A stretch of 28,974 bases of DNA from contig CAYXJZ010000038.1 in assembly GCA_964465355.1 (NCBI GenBank), forward strand, positions 1 through 28,974. Direction: 5' to 3'. Shown here piece by piece: positions 22,271 through 28,974 of the stretch. Each line of letters opens with the position of its first letter. Position 1 is the stretch's first letter. The notes beneath the pieces were generated by a model. The model saw nothing but the letters and a program-made list of their open reading frames with translations. It was not told where the DNA came from and searched no databases. This stretch comes from JAABTL01 sp964465355. GTDB taxonomy: Bacteria; Deinococcota; Deinococci; Deinococcales; Trueperaceae. The translations under genes and the position numbers were made by a program.

Positions 22271-22785
22271 CGGCGACGCACCTTGGACGTGCCCACCTGA
22301 TGACCATGGTCGAGCGTTACTTCGAGGCATGCAACACCGCCGACCGCGGCCTGTTCCGCGAGGTGCTGAGCGAGGATTGCCGCCACTACTTCCCACCGCA
22401 GGCCGGTGGCCCCTACCTCGGGCGCGAGGCCATCGCCGACCTGTGGCAGGGCTTCGTGCGCAGCCACGACTCGCGCTGGACCATCGACCGGATGGTCTGC
22501 GATGGCGAGCAGGTGGTCATCGAATGGACCCACTTCAAGCAGGCCGTTGGGGAGTACATCCGCGGCTCCGAGTGGTACCGCTTCGACGACGACGGCAAGA
22601 TCTGCGACATCTGGGCGCACTACGCCTCCCCGCGCGACCCCGCCCGCAGCACCAATGTGCTGGAGGGCTTCCCCTACCAGGGCATGGGCTACCCCTTGGC
22701 ACCGCCGGCGCTGGACGACGATGCCGCCAAGCGACGCGCCGCCTTCCTCGCTGGCAGCCCTGCCAGGGACCAGGGGGTGGCCTGA
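22267..22785 (+). CDS. SnoaL/NTF2-like domain protein
   Basis: A 172-residue protein with the cone-like NTF2/SnoaL fold: VERYFEACNTADRGLFREVL, YLGREAIADLWQGFVRSH and EWTHFKQAVGEYIRGSEWYR followed by DDDGKICDIWAHY are typical of the polyketide-cyclase-like family. The C-terminal 45 residues (from PRDPARSTNVLEGF) are an extension. The ATG overlaps the regulator stop and has AAGGAG four bases upstream. Family members are isomerases, cyclases, hydrolases or plain ligand-binding proteins, so the name says little. Coupled on both sides to regulator and RraA genes, it must belong to the uronate operon; its role there is unknown. Confidence 0.82.
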   Translation: MTATHLGRAHLMTMVERYFEACNTADRGLFREVLSEDCRHYFPPQAGGPYLGREAIADLWQGFVRSHDSRWTIDRMVCDGEQVVIEWTHFKQAVGEYIRGSEWYRFDDDGKICDIWAHYASPRDPARSTNVLEGFPYQGMGYPLAPPALDDDAAKRRAAFLAGSPARDQGVA

Positions 22786-22786
22786 G

Positions 22787-23563
22787 GTGGAAGCCGACCC
22801 CCTGCTGCGCGACCTGTCGCCGCTGGACGGCGCCATCCGCGAGGCCCTCGAGGCGGTCAGCACCTCCACGCTGGCCACGGTGCTGTACAAGCACGGCTTC
22901 AAGAACCGCGTCATCCTCAGCACCCAGCGGCTGCGGCCCGGCAAGCGCATGGTGGGCGTGGCGCGCACGCTGCGCTACGTCGGCGCGCGCGAGGACATCG
23001 ACACCCTGCCCCGCTGGGCCTTGGACAGCAACCCCCAGCGACGCATCGCCGACGAGATCGAGCCTGGCCAGGTGCTGGTCATCGAGGCGAGGGAGGAGCG
23101 CATGGCCGGCACCATGGGCGGCATGCTCATCGCCCGCATGATGGTGCGCGGCGCAGCCGGGGTGGTCAGCGACGGCCCTTTCCGCGACGGACCCTTCATC
23201 GCCGGCCTCGACCTGCCGAGCTACGCCAACGGCATGAACGCCAACACCAACCTGCTGGTGCACCATCCGGAGGACCTCGACCTGGCCATCACCTGCGGCG
23301 GCGTGCAGGTGCGGCCGGGTGACGTGATCGTCGGCGACGACGAGAGCGTGGTGGTCATCCCCCGCTACCTGGCGGCGCAGGTGGCCGCCCAAGCCGCGGT
23401 GCAGGAACGCGAGGAGGCCTTCATCGAGGGCCTGATCCTGGCCGGCGCGCCGGTGAGCGGCAGCTACCCCATGAACGCTGAGACGCGCGCCCGGTACCAA
23501 CAAGCGACCTCGGCTGATGCCGAGGTCGCCACCGACCCCACGCGCACAGGATCCGGAGGCTGA
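22787..23563 (+). CDS. RraA-family protein, possible 2-oxo-acid aldolase
   Basis: A 258-residue member of the RraA/HMG-aldolase family. The core motif VVSDGPFRDG holds R133 and D134, the residues that bind substrate and metal in the class II pyruvate aldolases of this family (4-hydroxy-4-methyl-2-oxoglutarate and 4-carboxy-4-hydroxy-2-oxoadipate aldolases). GGMLIARMM (111-119) and the end block VRPGDVIVGDDESVVVIPR are also typical. The GTG start lies one base after the SnoaL-like stop; the frame is open further upstream only as a shadow. Next to uxuA and kdgK, an aldolase or decarboxylase acting on a keto-deoxy sugar acid is a reasonable guess. The RNase-regulator function of E. coli RraA is unlikely here. 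Confidence 0.85.
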   Translation: MEADPLLRDLSPLDGAIREALEAVSTSTLATVLYKHGFKNRVILSTQRLRPGKRMVGVARTLRYVGAREDIDTLPRWALDSNPQRRIADEIEPGQVLVIEAREERMAGTMGGMLIARMMVRGAAGVVSDGPFRDGPFIAGLDLPSYANGMNANTNLLVHHPEDLDLAITCGGVQVRPGDVIVGDDESVVVIPRYLAAQVAAQAAVQEREEAFIEGLILAGAPVSGSYPMNAETRARYQQATSADAEVATDPTRTGSGG

Positions 23564-23568
23564 TGCCC

Positions 23569-24612
23569 ATGGAGTTCACCTTCCGCTGGTACGGCCCGGA
23601 TGACCCGGTGCCCGCCCGCCACATCCGTCAGATCCCCGGCGTGAGCACGGTGGTCACCGCCCTGCATGACGTGCCGCCCGAAGAGCCGTGGACGGCCGAG
23701 CAGGTGCGGGCGCGGCAGGAGCTGCTGGCGCGCGACGGCCTGCGCTGGTCGGTGGTCGAGAGCGTGCCTGTGCACGAGAGCATCAAGCTGGGCGCCGACG
23801 ACCGTGACCAGCACATCGAGACCTACGCCAAGAGCCTGCGGGTGCTCGGCGCCGCCGGCATCCACACCGTCTGCTACAACTTCATGCCCGTCTTCGACTG
23901 GCTGCGCACCGACTTCGCCATGGACCTGCCCGACGGCTCCAACACCATGAGCTACGTGCACGCCGACCTCGCCAAGTACCGCTTCGAGGAGGGCATGCCA
24001 CGGCTGCCAGCCTGGGCCAAGGGCTACAGCGGCCCTGAGCTCCTCGAACTGGCCGAGCGCTACGCCAGCATCGACGCCGCTCAGTACCTCGAGCACTACC
24101 GCTACTTCATCGAGGGCGTCATCCCCGCCGCCGAGGCCGCCGACGTGCGCTTGGTCATCCATCCTGACGACCCGCCATGGTCCATCTTCGGCCTGCCGCG
24201 CATCATCAACTCGGCCGAGACCCTGGCCGCAGCCCTGGCGGTCAGCGACAGCCCGTACCACGGACTCACCTTCTGCAGCGGCTCGCTAGGGGCGAGGCGC
24301 GAGAACGACCTGGTGGCCATGGTGCGCGCCTTCGGCTCGCGCATCGGCTTCGTCCACCTTCGCAACGTCAAGTACACGGGCGAGCTGGACTTCTACGAGT
24401 CGGCCCACCCGCAGGACGCCGGCGACGTCGACCTGGTGGCGATCATGGCGGCGCTGGACGAGGTGGGCTTCGACGGTCCCGTCCGCCCGGACCACGGCCG
24501 CATGATCTGGGGCGAGACAGGCACCCAAGGCTATGGCCTCTACGACCGGGCGCTCGGCCTGATGTACCTGCGTGGCGCTCATGACCGCCAGCGACTGGGG
24601 CGCTCCACTTGA
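23569..24612 (+). CDS. uxuA: Mannonate dehydratase
   Basis: Dehydrates D-mannonate to 2-keto-3-deoxygluconate. The 347-residue protein opens MEFTFRWYGPDDPV, very like the start of E. coli UxuA, and keeps VVTALHDVP, SVVESVPVHE and CYNFMPVFDW. The Mn2+ ligands known for the family are all there: H198 (VIHPDD), C236 (TFCSGS), H263 (FVHLRN) and D308 (RPDHGR). An ATG at 23563 is also in frame, overlapping the RraA stop as TGATG, but GGAGG lies nine bases before 23569 and the homology starts there. It follows rraA closely and ends in a TTGA overlap with kdgK. It links the SDR product of the divergent operon to KdgK. Confidence 0.96.
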   Translation: MEFTFRWYGPDDPVPARHIRQIPGVSTVVTALHDVPPEEPWTAEQVRARQELLARDGLRWSVVESVPVHESIKLGADDRDQHIETYAKSLRVLGAAGIHTVCYNFMPVFDWLRTDFAMDLPDGSNTMSYVHADLAKYRFEEGMPRLPAWAKGYSGPELLELAERYASIDAAQYLEHYRYFIEGVIPAAEAADVRLVIHPDDPPWSIFGLPRIINSAETLAAALAVSDSPYHGLTFCSGSLGARRENDLVAMVRAFGSRIGFVHLRNVKYTGELDFYESAHPQDAGDVDLVAIMAALDEVGFDGPVRPDHGRMIWGETGTQGYGLYDRALGLMYLRGAHDRQRLGRST

Positions 24613-25619
24613 CCACCGCCCCTGCGCCGGCCGCAGACCCTGTCGCCAAGCCATCCACCACCATCGCGACCTGGGGCGAGGCGCTGCTGCGCCTCAGCCC
24701 CCCACCGGGTGAGCGGCTGCGGCAGGCACGCAGCCTGGACCTGCAGGTGGGTGGCAGCGAGGCCAACGTGGCCGTCGGCCTCGCCACGCTGGGCCTCGGC
24801 GCCCGTTGGCTCTCGGCGGTGAGCGATGACGAACTGGGCGAGACGGTGCTCAGCGCCATCCGCGCCCATGGGGTGGACGTCCGCCAGGTGGCGCGCCGCA
24901 CAGCGCGCACCGGCACCTACTACTACGAGCCGGGTGACGCCGGCCGCCCTGCCGCGGTCTTCTACGACCGCGATGCCTCCGCCTTCACCACCTTGGCTCC
25001 TGAGGAGCTCGCCGCCGATGGGCTGGCAGGCTGCAGCGCCCTGCACACCAGCGGCATCAACCTGCTGCTGGGCGGCCAGGCCGCCGCGACCACCGCCAGG
25101 CTATGGGCCTTGGCGGGCGAGGCGGGGTTGCGGCGTTCCTTCGACCTCAACCACCGTCACCGCCTCGGCTCCCCGCGCCTGTGGGCCGATGCCTGCCTGC
25201 CCTACCTGCAGAGCTGCGACCTGCTCTTCGTCGCCGAGCGCGATGCCCGCGAGCTCTACGGCCTGCCAGCAGGCGAACCGGCACAGACGCTGCAGCGGCT
25301 ACGCTCGCTGGCGCCTGGCGCCGAGATCGTCCTCACCCGCGCCCAGCTCGGTGCTGCTGCTCTGCCCCGTGAAGGCGCGGCCGTGGAGCGGCCGGCCCGC
25401 GCCATCGGCGAGGTCGGCCGCATCGGGCGCGGCGACGCCTTCGCCGCCGGCTACCTCTACAGCCAGGCGCTGGATCCCGGCGACACATGCGCAGCCTTGG
25501 AGCGTGGCATCGCCGCGGCCAGCTACAAGTCGGGCTTGGCCGGTGACCTGCCGGTGCTGGACCTTCAGGCCATCGAGGAGCGGCGCAGGGACGGCAAGGG
25601 CCACGACGTCCGTAGGTGA
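24609..25619 (+). CDS. kdgK: 2-keto-3-deoxygluconate kinase (PfkB family)
   Basis: Phosphorylates KDG to KDPG for the Entner-Doudoroff aldolase. A PfkB/ribokinase-fold protein of 336 residues: substrate motif VGGSEANVAVGLA (47-59), then SFDLNHRHRLG, and the ATP/anion-hole motif RIGRGDAFAAGYLY (271-284) with catalytic D276. The usual GAGD or GGGD reads GRGD, a charged change in the anion hole. The TTG start overlaps the uxuA stop (TTGA) and the first 20 residues (TTAPAPAADPVAKPS) are a Pro/Ala-rich lead. A sugar kinase of another type is possible, but uxuA directly before it makes KDG the likely substrate. No KDPG aldolase gene is present in the window. Confidence 0.88.
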   Translation: MTTAPAPAADPVAKPSTTIATWGEALLRLSPPPGERLRQARSLDLQVGGSEANVAVGLATLGLGARWLSAVSDDELGETVLSAIRAHGVDVRQVARRTARTGTYYYEPGDAGRPAAVFYDRDASAFTTLAPEELAADGLAGCSALHTSGINLLLGGQAAATTARLWALAGEAGLRRSFDLNHRHRLGSPRLWADACLPYLQSCDLLFVAERDARELYGLPAGEPAQTLQRLRSLAPGAEIVLTRAQLGAAALPREGAAVERPARAIGEVGRIGRGDAFAAGYLYSQALDPGDTCAALERGIAAASYKSGLAGDLPVLDLQAIEERRRDGKGHDVRR

Positions 25620-25644
25620 ACCCCCGTCCCGGGGTCATCCCCCG

Positions 25645-25650
25645 TATCCT
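25645..25650 (+). promoter_or_regulatory. Possible -10 box before the aldehyde dehydrogenase
   Basis: TATCCT ends nine bases before the ATG at 25660, and no ribosome-binding site is seen, so an almost leaderless transcript is possible. The 40-base gap after kdgK also holds a short hairpin (ACCCC/GGGGT arms). No good -35 box. The gene may thus have its own promoter besides read-through. Confidence 0.38.
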
Positions 25651-25659
25651 GGACCGATC

Positions 25660-27093
25660 ATGACGAACCTCCATCAGAACCTCATCGGCGGCGATTGGGT
25701 CGGCAACGACGGCGCCGAGAACCTCAACCCCTCCAACACCCATGACGTGGTGGGCCTCTACGCCCGCGCCAGCGCCGAGGAGGCTGGCCAGGCCATCGCC
25801 GCCGCCAAGGCCGCCTTCCCCGCCTGGTCGCGCTCCGGCATCCTGGAGCGCCACGGCATCCTGAGGCGGGCGGCCGACGAGATCCTGGCGCGCAAGCAGG
25901 AGCTGGGCGAGCTGCTGAGCCGCGAGGAGGGCAAGACCCTGGCCGAGGGCGTCGGCGAGGTGACGAGGGCTGGGCAGATCTTCGACTTCTTCGCTGGCGA
26001 GACCCTGCGGCTCTCTGGCGAGACGCTGCCAAGCGTGCGGCCGGGGATCGGCGTCGAGGTCACGCGTGAGCCGGTGGGCGTGGTCGGCATCATCACGCCG
26101 TGGAACTTCCCCATCGCCATCCCCGCCTGGAAGATCGCTCCGGCGCTGGCCTACGGCAACACGGTGGTGTTCAAGCCAGCCGATCTGGTGCCTGCCTCCG
26201 CCTGGGCGCTGGTCGACATCCTGGTCCGCGCCGGCCTGCCCGATGGCGTGCTCAACCTGGTCATGGGCCGCGGCTCGGTAGTCGGCCAGGCCATGCTCGA
26301 CAGCCCAGACGTGCACGCCCTGTCCTTCACCGGCTCGGTGGCCACCGGCCGCCGGGTGGCCGAGGCCTCCATCCAGCATGGCCGCAAGTTCCAGCTCGAG
26401 ATGGGCGGCAAGAACCCCACCATCGTGCTGGACGACGCCGACCTGAAGGTGGCGGTGGAGACCGTGGCCCAGTCGGCCTTCTTCTCCACCGGTCAGCGCT
26501 GCACGGCCGCCTCGCGCATCATCGTCACCGAAGGCATCCACGACCGCTTCGTCGAGGCGCTGGCACAGCGCACCCGCGGGCTTCGTGTGGGTGACGCGCT
26601 GGACGCGAACAGCGAGATCGGCCCGGTGGTGGACCCAAGCCAACTGCAGCAGGACCTGGACTACATCCGCATCGGCCAGGAAGAAGGCGCCCGGCTGGTG
26701 GTCGGCGGCGAGCGGATCGAGGGCCATGGCCACTTCCTGCGGCCGGCGCTGTTCACCGAGGTGCGCAACGACATGCGCATCGCCCGCGAGGAGATCTTCG
26801 GGCCGGTGACCGGCGTCATCCGCGTGCGTGACTACGACGAGGCGCTGGCCGTGGCCAACGACACCGACTTCGGCCTGGTGTCAGGCATCGTCACCACCTC
26901 GCTGAAGCACGCCACCCACTTCAAGCGCAACGCCGAGGCCGGCATGGTCATGGTGAACCTGCCGACGGCGGGCGTGGACTTCCACGTGCCCTTCGGCGGC
27001 CGCAAGGCGTCGTCCTACGGGCCGCGGGAGCAGGGCAGGTACGCGGCCGAGTTCTTCACGGTGGTCAAGACGGCGTACACGGCCGCCGGCTGA
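25660..27093 (+). CDS. NAD(P)-dependent aldehyde dehydrogenase, likely 2-oxoglutaric-semialdehyde type
   Basis: A 477-residue ALDH with the full catalytic set: N149 (PWNFP), K172 (VFKPAD), the cofactor loop FTGSVATG (223-230), E247 (LEMGGKNP) and nucleophile C281 (GQRCTAASR), plus EEIFGPV near residue 384. Blocks such as GNTVVFKPADLVPASAWAL, and EMGGKNPTIVLDDADL, are those of 2-oxoglutarate-semialdehyde dehydrogenases, the last step when aldarates or pentonates are broken down to 2-oxoglutarate. With uronate dehydrogenase and the enolase-superfamily enzyme in the divergent operon, that role fits. The keto-deoxyglucarate dehydratase expected between them is not in the window. The start ATG lies 40 bases after kdgK. 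Other substrates such as lactaldehyde or succinate semialdehyde cannot be excluded. Confidence 0.92.
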   Translation: MTNLHQNLIGGDWVGNDGAENLNPSNTHDVVGLYARASAEEAGQAIAAAKAAFPAWSRSGILERHGILRRAADEILARKQELGELLSREEGKTLAEGVGEVTRAGQIFDFFAGETLRLSGETLPSVRPGIGVEVTREPVGVVGIITPWNFPIAIPAWKIAPALAYGNTVVFKPADLVPASAWALVDILVRAGLPDGVLNLVMGRGSVVGQAMLDSPDVHALSFTGSVATGRRVAEASIQHGRKFQLEMGGKNPTIVLDDADLKVAVETVAQSAFFSTGQRCTAASRIIVTEGIHDRFVEALAQRTRGLRVGDALDANSEIGPVVDPSQLQQDLDYIRIGQEEGARLVVGGERIEGHGHFLRPALFTEVRNDMRIAREEIFGPVTGVIRVRDYDEALAVANDTDFGLVSGIVTTSLKHATHFKRNAEAGMVMVNLPTAGVDFHVPFGGRKASSYGPREQGRYAAEFFTVVKTAYTAAG

Positions 27094-27101
27094 GGCCGGC
27101 G
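27084..27101 (+). terminator. Weak hairpin over the aldehyde dehydrogenase stop codon
   Basis: CGCCGGC and GCCGGCG form seven pairs around the loop TGAG, which contains the stop codon. There is no T run after it. It may act as a factor-assisted terminator or protect the mRNA end before the convergent methyltransferase gene. Confidence 0.3.
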
Positions 27102-27146
27102 CGCTGGCTGAAGGCCTGCGCGCTGGCTGAAGCCGGCATGCTGGCT
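27101..27146. repeat. Imperfect tandem repeat after the aldehyde dehydrogenase gene
   Basis: GCGCTGGCTGAAG occurs at 27101-27113 and 27120-27132, and a decayed third copy, TGCTGGCTAGG, begins at 27139, giving an 18-19 base period. It fills the gap between the convergent genes; nothing else is evident in 27094-27188. Confidence 0.6.
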
Positions 27147-27188
27147 AGGTGGGTGGGTCGCGTCTAGGCCCGGGCGACGACCGCCTCA

Positions 27189-27863
27189 TCAAGGGGTGTA
27201 GGCCACCCATCCCTTGAAGGTGAAGCCGGCATAGAACAGGGCGACATCGCGGAACCCTGCCTCGCGCAGCAAGGCCTCGTCCTCTTCGGGAGAGAGGACG
27301 GGCAGGCGTTCACCGATGGCCGCGGCCGCTCGTCTCGCCTGCGCTGCCGGAACGCCGGAAGCGGTGGCGAAGGCGGCGTAGCGCTCGAGCCATAGGGCCT
27401 TCTCCCCTGCGCCCCGAGGGAAGCTGTGGTGGGCGACGACGAATGGGGCGCCCGGCTTCAATCGCCTGCGTACATCCAGCAACGTGCGCAGGCGCTCATC
27501 GGTTGACAGGAAGTGCAGGGTGAGGAGGCAGGTGGCCCCATCGAAAGGGCCTTCTGGCGCGTTGTGGATGGTCCCCTCGTGCAGGCGGACACGCGAGAGG
27601 AGCGGGCCGAGCGTGCGCTTCGCCAGTCCAAGCATCTCGGCGGAGGGGTCGACGCCGTCGAAGGACCACCCAGGCTGCAGCTCGGCGAAGGCCTTCAGTT
27701 CCAAGCCACCGCCCGCTCCGAGGATGAGCAGGCGAGCATCGTCTCGCACGCGTTCCGCCAGCAGCAGCGCCGCCATCCTCTGCAGGTGATGGAAGCCGGG
27801 CACCAGACGCACGGGGGCTTCGGCATAGCGAGCGACAGCTTCAGGATCAGAGAAGGACGACAA
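27189..27863 (-). CDS. Class I SAM-dependent methyltransferase
   Basis: A 224-residue methyltransferase of unknown target. Motif I reads LLILGAGGGLELKAF (46-60), the acidic residue after strand two is D72 (GVDPSAEML), and LLTLHFL and RRRLKPGAPFVVAHHSF correspond to motifs IV-VI of small-molecule methyltransferases. The start is a TTG with GGGAG seven bases upstream; the next residues SSFSDPEAVARYAEAPVRLVP look like a proper N-terminus. It is convergent with the aldehyde dehydrogenase and divergent from the oxidoreductase, so it stands alone. Nothing ties it to sugar metabolism. Confidence 0.86.
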   Translation of the reverse strand: MSSFSDPEAVARYAEAPVRLVPGFHHLQRMAALLLAERVRDDARLLILGAGGGLELKAFAELQPGWSFDGVDPSAEMLGLAKRTLGPLLSRVRLHEGTIHNAPEGPFDGATCLLTLHFLSTDERLRTLLDVRRRLKPGAPFVVAHHSFPRGAGEKALWLERYAAFATASGVPAAQARRAAAAIGERLPVLSPEEDEALLREAGFRDVALFYAGFTFKGWVAYTP

Positions 27864-27874
27864 CCGAAGACTCC

Positions 27875-27904
27875 CAGGTTCTTCTAGGGCAGGTTCCTCT
27901 AGGG
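27875..27904. repeat. 15-base tandem repeat upstream of the methyltransferase
   Basis: CAGGTTCTTCTAGGG and CAGGTTCCTCTAGGG lie head to tail with one mismatch, 12 bases upstream of the methyltransferase start codon. Directly repeated sites in this position may bind a regulator. The whole divergent gap is 27864-28012. Confidence 0.65.
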
Positions 27905-27978
27905 CGCCATCCTACGTCAGCGAGGACGCCGTCCCCCTGGAAGGTCTGGCCTGGTCGAGCCTCGCTTCGTCCTGGCCG

Positions 27979-28006
27979 TTGGGCGCAAGCGCCCCGGAAG
28001 TAGTCT
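27979..28006 (+). promoter_or_regulatory. Probable promoter and palindrome of the FAD oxidoreductase
   Basis: TTGGGC (27979-27984), a 16-base spacer and TAGTCT (28001-28006); the ATG follows after six bases and no ribosome-binding site is seen, so the message is probably leaderless. The spacer region carries a perfect palindrome, GGGCGCAAGCGCCC (27981-27994), a candidate repressor site. Confidence 0.45.
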
Positions 28007-28012
28007 GTGGTC

Positions 28013-28974
28013 ATGGTGAGCACCGCCATCCACACGGCCGACGCCATCGTCATCGGCGCAGGCATCATCGGCAGCGCCTGCGCCTTCCGCCTGGCCGAGC
28101 GCGGCCTGAAGGTTCGATCGCTGGAGGCCGCGCGGGCCCCCGGCCTCGGCACCACCCAGCGCAGCGCGGCCGGCGCCCGGGTGCAGTTCACCCATGAGAC
28201 CAACGTGTGGCTGTCCTGGGCGAGCATCCAGGAGTACCGCGACTTCGAGGCCATCCACGGCGTGAGCGCCGGCTACCGGCCGGTCGGCTACCTGATGCTG
28301 GTGTCGCAGGAGCGCTGGACCGATCACCTGCAAGGCGTTGCCGTGCAGCGCGCGGTGGGCGCCCCGGTCGAGGTGCTGGACCTGAGCGCAGCTCAGGCCC
28401 ATGCCAGCTTCGAGACGGACGGACTGGCCGGCGCCACCTTCGGGCCAGCCGACGGCACCATCGACCCCAACGCCGCCACCCGCACCTACCTGGCGCGCGC
28501 TGCTGAGCGAGGGGCCGAACTGCACCTCGGCGCCGAGGTGCTCGGCGGCCGCAACGAAGGTGGGGTCTGGCGGCTGCAGACCTCGGCAGGCAGCTTCGAG
28601 GCGCCGCTGGTGGTCAACGCCGCCGGCCCTTGGGCAGGCGAGGTGGGCCGCCGCGCGGGCCTACGGGTGCCAGTTCAGCCGGTTCGGCGGATGGTCTACG
28701 CCTCGCCGCCGTCGGACGATCAGCCGGATACCCCGCTCACCGTCGACCTGGCCACCAACTTCTACTACCGCAACGACGGTCGGCGGCTGATCATGGGCAT
28801 GGCGAGGGTCGACGAGCCCCCCGGCTTCACCCCAGGGGTGGACTGGGACTGGCTGGCGCCCACCATGGCGGCGGGTGTGCGTCGCTTCCCCTGGCTGCGC
28901 GGCACGCCCATCGACCGCGAAGCCTCGTGGCACGGCTACTACGAGGTCACCCCCGACCACAACCCGCTGCTTGG
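28013..28974 (+). CDS. FAD-dependent oxidoreductase of the DAO/sarcosine-oxidase family (3' end cut off)
   Basis: A flavoenzyme that oxidises amines or amino acids; 320 residues are visible and the frame runs off the window end. The dinucleotide-binding motif AIVIGAGIIGSACAF (about 11-25) is followed by RLAERGLKV; TTQRSAAGARVQF lies at the FAD-pyrophosphate site; DGTIDPNAATRTYLARAAERG and VVNAAGPWAGEVGRRAG are strong DAO-family blocks. GYYEVTPDHNPLLG near the end is the usual C-terminal FAD site, so about 40-60 residues should be missing. The ATG follows a TAnnnT box by six bases. Family members include sarcosine oxidase, glycine oxidase, D-amino-acid dehydrogenase and proline dehydrogenase subunits; the substrate is open. 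Confidence 0.9.
   Translation, partial: MVSTAIHTADAIVIGAGIIGSACAFRLAERGLKVRSLEAARAPGLGTTQRSAAGARVQFTHETNVWLSWASIQEYRDFEAIHGVSAGYRPVGYLMLVSQERWTDHLQGVAVQRAVGAPVEVLDLSAAQAHASFETDGLAGATFGPADGTIDPNAATRTYLARAAERGAELHLGAEVLGGRNEGGVWRLQTSAGSFEAPLVVNAAGPWAGEVGRRAGLRVPVQPVRRMVYASPPSDDQPDTPLTVDLATNFYYRNDGRRLIMGMARVDEPPGFTPGVDWDWLAPTMAAGVRRFPWLRGTPIDREASWHGYYEVTPDHNPLL

Noticed and set aside
22406..23563. A 385-residue version of the RraA-family protein
   Set aside because: The first 127 codons overlap the SnoaL-like gene in another frame; homology begins at the GTG at 22787.
24826..27093. A 755-residue fusion ending in the aldehyde dehydrogenase
   Set aside because: The upstream part is a shadow of kdgK. 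The ALDH family begins at the ATG at 25660.
1..28974. CRISPR arrays, tRNA or rRNA genes, insertion sequences, phage or integration sites
   Set aside because: No spaced repeat array, tRNA-like fold, transposase motif or terminal inverted repeats were recognised on either strand by reading; the few repeats found are short and local.

Overview
The window is high-GC bacterial DNA (G+C well above 60% by eye) containing one 100-N scaffold gap, so it comes from a draft or metagenome assembly. Several traits hint at Deinococcota, perhaps a Trueperaceae-like lineage: solute-binding proteins with plain Sec signals and no lipobox, many GTG/TTG starts, and TAnnnT -10 boxes 6 to 9 bases before start codons. 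No marker gene is present, so this placement is tentative.

Layout. (1) Bases 1-3614 hold a divergent unit: a FAH-family hydrolase, a VOC-fold protein and a family-5 solute-binding protein (cut by the window edge) on the minus strand, facing a GntR/FCD regulator on the plus strand. An 11-bp inverted operator pair lies in and around their promoters. (2) Bases 3630-20976 hold a minus-strand operon of 15 genes, read from 20976 downward: solute-binding protein, dppB, dppC, dppD (5' end lost in the N gap), dppF, nagA, nagB, cupin, uronate dehydrogenase, enolase-superfamily enzyme, AGE-family epimerase, MOP/MATE-like membrane protein, SDR mannonate oxidoreductase, uxaE and uxaC. Most junctions are 4-8 base stop/start overlaps or gaps of 3-12 bases. 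(3) Bases 20977-21421 are a divergent control region with two mirror-image TTGACA promoters and three FCD-type operators. (4) Bases 21422-27093 hold a plus-strand operon: GntR/FCD regulator, SnoaL-like protein, RraA-family protein, uxuA, kdgK and an aldehyde dehydrogenase. (5) The right end has an unrelated-looking SAM methyltransferase (minus) and a truncated FAD-dependent oxidoreductase (plus).

How it fits together. The core is hexuronate catabolism. UxaC isomerises glucuronate or galacturonate; UxaE interconverts tagaturonate and fructuronate, so one branch serves both sugars; the SDR reduces fructuronate to mannonate; UxuA makes 2-keto-3-deoxygluconate (KDG); KdgK phosphorylates it. The same locus also carries the entry enzymes of an oxidative route (uronate dehydrogenase, an enolase-superfamily lactone isomerase or acid-sugar dehydratase, and an ALDH of the ketoglutaric-semialdehyde type). 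It further has amino-sugar genes (nagA, nagB, AGE epimerase) and an oligopeptide-type ABC importer. My inference is that the cell imports oligosaccharides or glycosides joining uronic acids to N-acetylhexosamines (glycosaminoglycan-like or exopolysaccharide-derived) and burns both halves. No glycoside hydrolase, lyase, GlcNAc kinase or KDPG aldolase is in the window.

Most worth following: the enolase-superfamily enzyme with altered catalytic residues beside uronate dehydrogenase, the RraA, SnoaL-like and cupin proteins of unknown role in this pathway, the MOP-type exporter-like protein inside an uptake operon, and the clear operator architecture of the two FCD regulators.
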